NCBI RefSeq assembly: GCF_048569485.1 | Contig: NC_134357.1 | Span: 354,731,812 to 354,795,811, forward strand | Direction of reading: 5' to 3' | Source of the DNA: Anomaloglossus baeobatrachus | Taxonomy: Eukaryota; Chordata; Amphibia; Anura; Aromobatidae | Length of the DNA: 64,000 nucleotides | Shown here: in pieces, positions 35,201-47,200 of the stretch | How the letters are laid out: each line of letters opens with the position of its first letter | Position numbering within the stretch: position 1 is the first letter of the stretch | Program-made: the position numbers and the translations under genes | Notes under the pieces: generated by a model | What the model was told of the DNA's origin: nothing | Databases searched by the model: none | What the model saw: the letters and a program-made list of their open reading frames with translations, nothing else

Positions 35201-38200
35201 GGGGTCCAGGGCGTCACAAGTGCATCCTATTGCTAAGGAAATGTCCATAAGTGAGCACAAGAGTTAGGCCGGTGTCACACTTGCGATTGCCACGCTTGTA
35301 TCTCGAGTGAGTTTCGCGGTGCATTTATTACCCGTCACGGACTCACACTCTCCTCACAGGAGCGTCTCAGCTACATAGAGATGCATGCAACCGACCCGCT
35401 CCTGTGAGGAGAGTGTGAGTCAGTGACGGGTAATGACTGCACTGCGAAACTCACACGAGATACACGCGAGGCAATCGCAAGTGTGACACCGACCTAACTC
35501 TAACTTGTCCATACTTCCGTGTAGAACTTTATAGTACTCCTAAAAATCAGCATACCTATGTTCAGTAAACCTCTATAGACTTCTTGTGGGTGTAGTTGAC
35601 TACAGTTTTCAAAATCACAGCAAAATTGCGCCTTTTTTGTATAAAAGTGTGAAAAAGACAGCAGTAAATCCGCTCACACTCACTGTCAAAAAATTGTGTG
35701 TAAATGGTGATTTAGGAATGTGGGCTGGGGGAGGGGAGGTCAGTGTTTGTTTATAGGCTCTCCTTCATGGACATGGGATACATCCATGGGGATTTCTCCA
35801 AATATCCAATATCCATGGAGAAGTATTCTCTTGTTTAAACACTATTTAAATATTCCAGGAAGAATCCAACTGTGAGAAATAATAAGTCATGTGTGGTTAC
35901 TGAAAGACAAAAACAGGACCACAAGCTACTTTCCCGAAACTGTAGGAGAAAATGTTGACTATAAAGTAAGACTAGACGGAGGCTCTGCTCACGACACTTT
36001 TTTTTTTGCTATACAGTAAAATCGATTTCTGCTTATGTAAGCCTTTTTTACAGACTTCCCATACACTTTATATAGCTCATTTGTCCTGACTTCCTCCTAC
36101 ACGTTCTCAAACTCCTAATAACATATCTTCCTCAGTAAGGCCGTGCTCAGACGGGCGCATCGAAAAACAGTCCCAACTGCAAAGTTCAGACATGACTGCC
36201 TCTGTGGACCTGTGTCTATTACGGATGTGTGCAGGAGTTGCCTTTACTTGTATGCACTATTCTGGTCCATAAAACTGACCAACATCGTCTATGCTGCGAT
36301 TATTTTCCACACAGTCCATCGGATCGCGGTGAAGGTAGGCTATAATGGGTCTGTGTGCGGTCTATGGAGTAAGTATATGAATTGATCATACAGAACATAT
36401 AAATTAGCCCTATGAAAGATGCCCTCCTTCTATCCCCTATTAATAATCGTGATCTACATACACAATGGATGTCCATCCTGACAAAATTAGTAGACTTTGC
36501 CAACATTAACCAAATACATATGGACTCCTTTTGGATCTATTAGACCTATTTGGATCTATTTTGGCCTCTTTCTAGGTGGCATTTGTCACATCCTTTTTTT
36601 TAAATATATACAAAGGTGCTCAAAACACTCTTTCCTACCGCAAAAAAAGTACACTGTATGTTATTATTATGCTTTTTTTTTTTACAGTAGGAGTCAATGG
36701 ATGACATATGTCTTTGTATGGGTTACATCAAGAAATTGCTCCTGCGCATGTCTCTAATGATGCACAAGTGCATAGAGCCTTAGGCCTCGTGCACACGTTG
36801 AGTATTTGGTGGGTTTTTACCTCAGTATTTGTAAGCCAATGCCAGGAGTGGGTGATAAATACAGAAGTGGTGACGTGTTTCTATTATACTTTATCACTGA
36901 TTGTCCCACTCCTGGTTTTCGCTACAAATATTGGGGTAAAAAACGCCCCAAATACTCAACATGTGCACGTGGCCTTACAAATACTGGGGTAAAAAAACGC
37001 CCCAAATGCTCACCCTGTGCATGTGGCAATAGACTGATTTTAAAGTGTACCTCTACTTTCACAAGAAAACAATTGTAGCGCAGAATAATTTGTTTCCTAA
37101 ATCACTCTATTAGCAGCTTTTGATGATAACCCGTCCGAAGTCACTGCCACAAACTACACTAAATTATGCAGTGTTTTGCTTGTCACTTTTGGCTACCATT
37201 TTCATAGGCGTGAGCGCTGTAAAATCCTATGACGCTCGCTCCCGGACCGAAGATGGTAGTCTAGAAAAATGATTATACTGCAAAGTCTTCCTTTCTGTGA
37301 AAGTGGAGGTAAGCCTTAAAGTGTCATTCCCCCCGGACCCCTTCTCCGAACATGGAGATAATCTAACTTTATTGTTTTAGAATAACCTTTTAATGACATG
37401 AGGTATTCCATAATTTCCCTAAATATTTCTCAATACCTCTCAGCTATAAAGAAATATATTTCAATAGTCATTACCTTGGGGTATCCAAGGCTAAAGATGG
37501 CACATGATGAAATTCTATCCAGTCTGGGCATTGTGTAGGCATTTTATTTCCCTCAACCTTATACGTATGAGGACAAAATGACTGTCCTGACGGTAGTGGT
37601 AGTTGGAGGATTGGGCATGCGTTTTACCAACTGTGGAGCCCTCTCAGAGGTCTTAGCTTTTTATAATAATCACTAGAAGGTGGCCCGATTCTACGCATCG
37701 GGTATTCTAGAATTTACGTATTGTGTAGTTAATGTATGATTTTTGTTATATATATATATATATATGTGTTGTTGTGTGTAGTTACCAAGTGTTTGTGTAG
37801 GGCGCTGTACATGTTCTGGGTGTTGTCTGGGTGTGGCGGGGGGTGAGAGCGGTGTTGTTTGTGTGTTGCGTTGTTTGTGGAGCGCTGTGTGTCTGTAGCG
37901 TTGTGTGTGTGTTGCGCGGTTTGTGTGGGTGTGGTGTGTTTTGGGGGGAGGTATGTTTTGTGCAATGTGTGTGTGTTGCGTGGTATGTGCGTATATTTAT
38001 GTATGCCGCGGTCGTTGTGTGTTGGGTGTTGTGTGTGTGCAACGTTGTCTGTGTGTGTGGGTGTCTGTGTAGGGCGGTGTTTATGGTTCCCAGTGTGTGT
38101 GTGTGTGTGTTGGGGGGAGGTGTGCACCTCCCATCGTGCTCCATCCCCCATGCTGCGCACCCCCCATCGTGCTCCATCCGCCATGCTGCGCACTCCCAAA

Positions 38201-41200
38201 CGTGCTCCATCCGCCATGCTGCGCACTCCCAAACGTGCTCCATCCGCCATGCTGCGCACTCCCAAACATGCTCCATCCGCCATGCTGCGCACTCCCAAAC
38301 GTACTCCATCCGCCATGCTGCGCACTCCCAAACGTGCTCCATCCGCCATGCTGTGCACTCCCAAACGTGCTCCATCCGCCATGCTGCGCACCCCCCACTG
38401 TGCTCCATCCCCCATGCTGCACCAGCATCAGCCTCTCTCCTCCCAGCATCAGCCTCTCTCCTCCCAGCATCAGCCTCTCTGTCCCCAGCATCAGCCTCTC
38501 TGTCCCCAGCATCAGCCTCTCTCCTCCCAGCCTCAGGCTCCCCCAGCATCAGCCTCTCTTCTCTCAGCCTCCCCCCTCCCAGCCTCCCGCCTCCCAGCCT
38601 CCCCCAGCATCAGCCTTCCCCTCCCAGCCTCCCCCAGCATCAGACTCTCGCCTCCCAGCCTCCTCCAGCATCAGCCTCTCTCCTTCCAGCCTCCCCCAGC
38701 ATCAGCCTCCCCCTCCCAGCCTTCCCCAGGATCAGCCTCTCTACTCCCAGCCTCCCTCCTCCCAGCCTCCCCCAGCATCAGCCTCCCCCTCCCAGTCTCC
38801 CCCAGCATCAGCCTCTCTCCTCCCAGCCTCCCCCACCATCAGCCTCTCTCCTCTCAGCCTCCCCCAGCATCAGCCTACCCCAGCATCAGCCTACACCCTC
38901 CCAGCCTACCCCAGCATCAGCCTACCCCAGCATCAGCCTCTCTCCTCCCAGCCTCCCCCAGCATCAGCCTCCCCCTCCCAGCCTTCCCCAGGATCAGCCT
39001 CTCTCCTCCCAGCCTCCCCCAGCACGCCGTGCTCCTCTGCCGACACTCACAGATCCGATCGCATACACTCTCACACACACACACACACACTCGCACATCA
39101 GAACACACTCACACACATCCGATCGCATACACTCACACACACACACACACTGACGATATCGCACATAGGCGCTCACACTCACAACATCCGGAGATACCAC
39201 ATGCTTCCGGCCATGTGATCCTCCGGCAGGTCCTGGAAGGTCACTCCACAGTATCGCCGCCGAGAAGCAAGCGATATCCCAGGATGTTGTGAGTGTGTGG
39301 ATACGATGTGATGTGTGTGTGAGAGTGAGTGTGATCTGATGTGTGTGTGTGTGTGTTGTTATGTGTGTGCGTGTGTATGTTCCGCCGCTGCAGGACCTTG
39401 ATGTGCTGGTAACTATGCTACCATGGTTACCAGCGTATCCCGTCCCCCGCTCGCACGGGAGCCCACACCAGCATACGGCGGCAACCCCAGCAATGCGAGG
39501 GTATGTGTCGGCTGGGTTGGCGGCGTACGCTGATGTGGGCTCCCGGGGGTACAGTACTCACCAGGGAGTCGTGGCTCCGTGTCGGTTCAGGGAATGGGTG
39601 CGGGGGGCGGGACCAGAGCGAGCGTGCATTGCGTGAGGGGGGCGGGGTGTGGCCGAGTTGCCAATGCGTGCAGGGTGCCGGGGCGAGAGGCCAATCCGTG
39701 TGGGGGGCGGAGCCTGGGCGAGCGGACGGCCAATCCGTGTGCGGGCGGAGCCTGGGCGAGCGCCCAATCCGTGCGGGGGGGGCGGGGCCATGGCGAGCCC
39801 AGCGGCCAATCAGCTTTGTGTCACCGTAAGGACACAATTTTGGAGCAAGACAGAGACAGACAGACAGACAGACAGAATAGGGCAATTATATATATAGATG
39901 GCTGTAATGGAGCCTTCACTTACCTTGTGTCATTGTAATATTAATGGAGTCATGAGGTGAGGTGATAAGGGGGCTTTACACGCTGCGACATCACTAGCGA
40001 TGTCGCAAGCATTCGTACCTGCCCCCATCGTTTGTGCGTCACGGGCAAATCGCTGCCGGTGGTGGACAAAATCGCTAGTACCCATCACACATACTTGTGT
40101 CACAGTGACGTCACACGGCAGGTGTCCAATAGAAGCGGAGAAGCAGAGAGCAGCCGCATGAAAGTCATGCCCACCTTGTTGCCGGAGGACACAGGTACGG
40201 TGTTGTTTGGCGTTCCTTGGGTGTCACACGTAGCGATGTGTGCTGCCTCAGGAACGACGAACAACCTGCGTCCAGCACCAGCAACGATATTTGGGAAATG
40301 GACGACGTGTCAACGATCAACGATTTGGTGAGTATTTTGCATCGTTAGTGGCCGATACATCAATTTGGACAGAACCGGTCACTTCTCCTAATAAGTCTGT
40401 CTTATTAAATACTTGGGTGTCCCAAGAAATTACACTTCTAGAACATCTATTTTTAAAGTTCTGTCTTGTGCAGATCCTCTGTTATTCTCCTGTATATTCA
40501 TGAATAAATTGACTACTGGGTGTTACCAATTGAAGAGGTGTCCCTATACACTGGCAGCCTTTATTGGACAATGTCAGGCTGTGTAGTGACATGCCTCCAA
40601 CTGGTGGGAACACCCAATTGTCAATTTATTTGTAAATATTAAAGAGGAATAACAGCGAACAGCACAATTCTTGACTTACAGTAGTAACCGGTCCTCTTTA
40701 TTTTGTTTTTCTCCCTTGCTCTCCAGTCTATTACTGAGTTTGGTGACATCAGTTTTGTGGTCTTCTCTCTACCAACTCAATGTACAATACTTTTGGCCAG
40801 GAAATGTCCCCGCTGGTGCACCCAGCCATGAACAAGCCCGGTCAGTCCTATTGGCTCTGAGCCAGCGGTAGGTGTATATCTAGTGACATAGAAATGCAGA
40901 AAGCCTTAGTAACAGCTAGAGAGTGAGAGCGCCAGGCAGATATAGACAGGAGGGGGTGTCTCACTCGCTCTCTCCCTGGCAGAAGGGGTGGGGGGGATAA
41001 TTCAGTTTGACAACACATCTGCAGTCCATCTGCGCCAGAACAGTCCTGCTTCTTCCAACACACTGAGGAATCACAGATGTGTTAAACACACGCAGGGGCG
41101 GAGGGGTATCCCACTCAACTCAACCCAAGAAAATATCCTATTAAAAATTCCACGCCCGCAGATCCCAGACGGTAAGTCGCTTGCATTTCAGCGCACTCCC

Positions 41201-44200
41201 CTCTGCTACCTCCCTATGTCCTTGAATACAGATCAATAATCTTCTCCTTACTGCAGATATTTCTTAGACGCTGCCAGAAGGGTTAACGGCGAGCCTTAAG
41301 ACAGCCATGATAATAAAAAGCATTGCGTATTTAAGAGCACGTCTTGTTAACCGCTTTGGTTATCATGGTGAAATCCGGCGTATTAAGCAGAGATTTTAGT
41401 AAATGGTTTTCTGTTTGCTAAGATCAATGCTAATCCGTTCTGCCCTTCTCTGTGCTGGATTCAGACATAATAAGGTATCGTCCCTTGGGTTATGTCCCTT
41501 TTATAGATATATTCTTGTGTATATGTATGTGACATATTTTATATTGTGTATCCTTAAGGTGAAACTCTACCTGAACATTCAGGACTGTGATAACTGTTAA
41601 TTGTCGCACTAAATCCCAACCACAACTGAAATCTGAAGCTTTTACGAAGGGTCCACACTAGAGCGGTGGTCGTCACCATGATTTTTCTGTCCCTGACTAG
41701 GGGACTTTAATAAAAACAGTGTTGTAATTCTAAAATATTATAGGGCAGAGTTAGATGAATGAAGTTGATCAGGTACCACCTCAAGTGTGAGGACCCCAGC
41801 AAACATTGCCTTAAGTCTCAGGTTATGGGGGATATTGCCATTTCTTAGGTATTCCACTTTTATTGGCTCAGGAATGGACTGTATTGCAGCACCCCTTCTA
41901 GTAAAGGTTTGGGTGGGTTTTTTTTTTTTTTAAAACAATTTCAGCCAGGATGTGAGACATTACTACAGCATGGAGGACATTACTTCATAATGAAGGTGGA
42001 GGGAGGGGCAACACCTATGTCTTTGTAGGATTTAGAAATTTCAAGGGCCCATACATCTGATCAATATATGGTGGAGGGGTATGGTCCAAATTTTGCATCG
42101 GGGGCCCATCAGACTCTGATGACGCCACCTAACGTTGTTGATAGAAGATGAAGACGGTGGCTGGGAAATATGAGACAAGCCAGGGGACCAAGGTGCACCG
42201 TCTGCAGCCCGAGGGCCGCATTTGGCTCTGTGTGTCCACCAGCCATCTTTACACCAGAGTTCTGCCCGGTAGCCATGTCGGCCGTTTCTCACACAGCCGT
42301 ATCCCGTTCCGGTGGTCTAAGTTTTCTTGTGACCCTTGGGAGGATACAGTGAAGCCAAAAAAAGCCGTACACCCCTGCTGTACAATGTAAATCCCCAGCA
42401 CTACTAACTATGTCACCTTAATGGTTTATATTGTTAAAAGAATAACGTTTCGGGGGGTTTCAGTTACTGATGGATTTACAGATGTTTAGGTTTTTTTTAA
42501 TTCATCATTGGTCTATGTTGAGGTGTACACCGCATCGGGCACCAATTTCCCTGCTCAGTAAGACTATGTTCACACGTTGCATTTCTTCTGCAGCCTGCTC
42601 TCTTGGCATTAAGAAAGCTGCTTCCAAAAAGCCGTTTTTGCTGTGTTTTTTTTGGCTGTGTTTTTGGTTTGTCATTTATCTTCTTATCTTTTGAACTTTA
42701 TGGATAATATCTTTTTTTTTTTTTAACCTTATACAGAATGGATTTACCAACAATATGTAATCGGTGGTGGGCCACTTAGCCACTGCCTCATTTTATTTCC
42801 GGTCTCCTGTGCTCGGCTTTCTTCAGACATCGCTCAGAGAGTCACCAATTCAGTAGAGTAGAAACTGTCCATTGCTAAATATTCCAATCCACTAGATATG
42901 TGGACTGTACCTGACCACAGTGGAGAACCCTTTTAGGAAAGCTTAGCTCAAGGGCTCATTCAAGTTGTGGTGTAAATTGAGACATTTATAGTTTTTGTTT
43001 GTTTTGTTTTCTTGCCTTATGTAATTTTGGCTAAATTCGATCTGATGAAAACCTTTGCACCGTTTACCATCTATAGCCCCCATGTTGTACTGCCAGTTTT
43101 TAATGGTAAAATATGTTAAAGCACCACTTCTTTGGTTTTGGTTTTTCTTTCCACCGCTGGAGCTGCGCTTTAGATTTAAGTCTCCTGCCCCCAGTCTTAT
43201 ACTCACCCTCTGGCGTTTTCATCCTTTTTAGGTGTCGCTCCTGCCCCGTGGTGCCATTTTTTTGCCCATAACTTCTGACTGTCCGGAAGTCAGAAGTTAC
43301 GTCACAAACACTCAATGCCTCTCTGAGAGCCAGAACGAGGCTCTCATAGACTTGTATTGATTTCTGACCTTTGGTCAGCTGCCGGCAGGTCACAGATCAC
43401 AGGCGACCGACCGGAGCTGCTGTGATAACTGATGCAGACTTACATTTAGGGCGCTTTTCAACTTGCGTACCGCTTCCAATGCTGGAGCATCGGAAGCGAT
43501 ATGCTAATGACGCTCTGCTGCGGTGTCAGCCGAGGGTCATGCGACTGTGATGTGATCTTGCGACTGCATCACCGGAGCGGAGAAGACGGAGAGAGCACTT
43601 TCTCCCATCTCCTCCACTGTCTGGCTTTGCATATATCGCACTGCAGTCGCATTGCGAGTGCAATCTGAATTTTTTTTTTTCTATTGGATTGCACTCGCAC
43701 AAGAAAATCGCAGATGGAAAAGCGCCCTTAAAGTGCCACTCCAGGGCTGAAATTAAAAAAAAAAATCCCACGCTGGAATAATGCTTTTACTGAGAATCCA
43801 TCAGTGAGCTCATTCTGAAGTGTAATTGGATGTTTCTAACGTCTTAAAGCTCATCTTCATTGATTTATGACCATAGGACATATCAAATGGCAAATATTGC
43901 ATATATTTTTTAATAAAACCGAATTGCTGGAATGATTTGTAGCCTGAAATACTTGCCTTTAAGTGCAAAAAATGTCAAAAAAGGTAGACATCCCTTGTAA
44001 TGACTTGAAAGAAATAAGAAGCCAACCTGTTGCCTTTGTGGACCACCTGAGACCACATCCCTACAGGGCATTACAAGCTGCAGTGAGGAGGGGGATAGGA
44101 GCACTTTGTATGGCGCTGTGACAGATGTAGATCAGGCCTCCCAGCACGTGTCCCTGCCTCCCTCCTGCAACTGACACCAGGTGCAGCCTGTGGTACCCAG

Positions 44201-47200
44201 AATCCGTCACTAACGTTCATCTGTCTCCATTGTTTCATTGGAGATTAGCATGGCTGCAGGTGACTGTCATAGTATCAGCTGTTGTCCTTGACTCCGGTGT
44301 ATGGCAGACATGTGCGGTAGGGGGAGGAGAGGCCGGTTTATGTGTCAGGCCTTCATTAGGAAAGCGTGCAATTAATGCATGCTTCCGCTCTCCTCAATAG
44401 AAGTCTAGTGGACGCTCACACTGGTGTATATAGACCGGTCCATTCTCATCCATCTGCTTGGTATTCTGTATATCATGCGAATGTGCGTTTTTGTTTTTTT
44501 TTTTTCGCCTAGCATCCATATGACATGCGTATGCAATGCGTTTTTTTTTTCCTCCAGTAGCTATTATTCATTTACAATCTATATCGCTCCATTTGCTATT
44601 AATCCCTGTTATCAGCCAGTCCATATAACATTGAGAGGATTAATCTAGTTTATATCCCATCTACAGGTCTGAGATATCCTATAAATACTTTTAGCGACTG
44701 AATTAGCCACCTTACATCCCACTATTTACTACAGCTGGGAATTGCTTGTCTGGCAATCTCCTAATTCAGTTGTCCAGCTCTATAGGGTTGTTTTACTAAT
44801 CTTTGCTCCTTTTAATATTCTGCTGTCTTCTGCTTGGCGCTTTAGAGGTTAATATCAGAGGGAAACCATAGCCTGGCAGAAACGGGAAACAGATGGAAAG
44901 TGGTTTTACCACTGCGCTCGGGGAAAAACACAGAGAGGATTCTGGGAAAGTCGGAGTTAGAGAATTTCATTTCATGTCTTTTAATTCTGTTTTATTGTGT
45001 AGGCGACAATCCATTTATCATCTATCTGTCCATCTATTTTAGGGTTGTTTTTAATGATGTAGCAGAGCTGAGCGTCTTTCCAGCTCTGTGGTTGTTGAAT
45101 CATTGTAACCACTATTGTGTAGAGTATGACCAGGTATACTATATAAAACCACAGGTTATATACATTATGGTAAACTCTGCTCTGCTACATCTACCAAAAC
45201 TAGCACTGATGCACTTATATTTAGTCATGCGTTTGCCTTAGACCCCATGAGAGGGCTTTCAACCAACCAAATCCGTTCTCCTGCTTTGCACTACTGATGA
45301 AGGGCAAATAACGCGAAACGCGTGTCTGCGAATTAGGTGCATATGATATTCACAGGATACCTATACTTATGCTATCCCATCTTTGTTGATTTGTAGTCAC
45401 TGGAGATAAGAGGGTACCTTCAATGCCCGGGTCTCCCATGGATGTGAAGATTCACTCTCGATCCTCACCTCCTACCATGGCTCCTTTGCCACCTGTGAAC
45501 CCAAGTGGCCCGCGGCCTGTGTCCTTCCCACCGTCGTCGCGTATGTATTATGAGAACGCAATGCTATCTACAGCTAAATGATCATTTATGAAAGATGACC
45601 CTGTCTCCTACCTCTATGTACTGCATGTCTTTTGGGAAGGCTGGGTGAAAACCAATATGGCTGCTTGTAAAAAATCTTATTCTAATTTTCCAGTCTCTTG
45701 CCAGTTAAGTTTTACTGTGTTATGGCGCAATCTCATCAGCTGATTCTGCAAAGATAGACCATCGCCATTTGGTGAATATTTACCGATTGGCGGTCCTTGA
45801 ATAGCCGATTTACACAGGCAAACTGCGCTCAAGATGCGCTCTGAACGATCTGTACCAGATCACTGTTTGCAATGCCTGTGCAGGTCAGACAGGACGATGC
45901 GCTACCAAGAACAATGATCATTCACCTAACGAACAAGTCCTTTGCTTGTTTGTTGGCAGCTTGCTTAGACTACACAATTCCTGGGAAACGAGCGTTCCTA
46001 GGATAATTGTGCAATGTACTTTTACACAGTTATCAGTGTGTAAAGCTCATATCTCTACATAACAGGAAAACCTCTCCGTTGGGTTGTCTTTATAGCCATA
46101 TTAGTTGTCACCCATTTTTCTCACCAACTTCTACAAATAAGAAATGGCTAAATAGATTTTTTTTTTTTGTGTTCTGGTCTATATACAGTGCCTTGCGAAA
46201 GTATTCGTCCCCCTTGAATTTTAAATTCTTTTCCCACATTTCAGGCTTCAAACATAAAGATAAAAATTTTAGTGTTATGGTGAAGAATCAACAAAAAGTG
46301 GGATACAATTGTGAAGTTGAACGAAATTTATTGCTTATTTTAAAGTTTTTTTTAAAAAATACAAAACTTAAAATTGGGGAGTGCAATATTATTCATCCCA
46401 TTTACTTTCAGTGCAGCAAACTCACTCCAGAAATTCATTGAGGATCTCTGAATGATCCAATGTTGTCTTAAATGACTGATGATAAATATAAGCCCCCTGT
46501 GTGTAATCAAGTCTCCTTATAAATGTTCCTGCTCTGTGATAGTCTCAGTGTTCTGTTTAAAGCGCAGATAGCATCATGAAGACCAAGGAACACAACAGGC
46601 AGGTCCGTGATACTATAGTGGAGAAGTTTAAAGCCGGATTTGGTTACAAAAAAATTTCCAAAACCTTAAACATCCCAAGGAGCAGTGTGCAAGCTATCAT
46701 ATTGAAATGGAAGGAGTATCATAGCACTGCAAATCTACCAGGACCCAGCCGTCCATCCAAACTTTGTCAAACAAGGAGAAGACTGATCAGAGATGCAGCC
46801 AAGAGGCCCATGATTACTTTGGATGAACTGCAGAGCTCTAAGCTGAGGTGGGAGAGTCTGTCCATAGGACAACAATCAGTCTAACACTGCACAAATCTGG
46901 CCTTTATGGAGAAGTGGCAAGGAGAAAGCCATTTCTCAAAGATATCCATAAAAATTGTTGTTTTAAAGTTTGCCACAAGCCATCTGGGAGACACACCAAA
47001 CATGTGGAAGAAGGTGCTCTGGTCAGATGAAACCAAAATCAAACTTTTTGGGCACAATTCCAAACAATATGTTTGGCGTAAAAGCAACACAGCTTATCAC
47101 CCTGAACACACCATCCCCACTGTCAAACATGGTGGTGGCAGCATCATGGTTTGGGCCTGCTTTTCTTCAGCAGGCACGGGGAAGATGGTTAAAATTGATG

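Larger units (their letters stand above)
37682..39897. mobile_element. Composite interspersed element filled with minisatellites
   Basis: Opens with GCCCGATTCTACGCATCGGG (a hairpin-capable GCCCGAT/ATCGGG) and closes with CAGACAGACAGACAGA then GGCAATTATATATATAGAT. I have seen this pair of ends as one dispersed frog repeat, but I cannot assign its class. Between them lie a 33-bp array, a 21-bp array, CA repeats, and a GC-rich block of GGCGGAGCCTGGGCGAGC repeats (39600-39810). Confidence 0.55.

Noticed and set aside
37440-37640. Weak likeness of a + strand translation to a LINE ORF2 segment ([12 protein letters not shown]...)
   Set aside because: Too short, interrupted, and without RT motifs.
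37831-39292. Frames of 373-477 codons (+) and up to 255 codons (-)
   Set aside because: They cover the 33-bp and 21-bp arrays and CA repeats. Open frames on both strands in the same place show low complexity, not coding.
44900-45241. 113-codon frame just upstream of exon 2
   Set aside because: No similarity to CBFA2T2 N-termini, no splice donor joining in phase to exon 2, and unremarkable composition.
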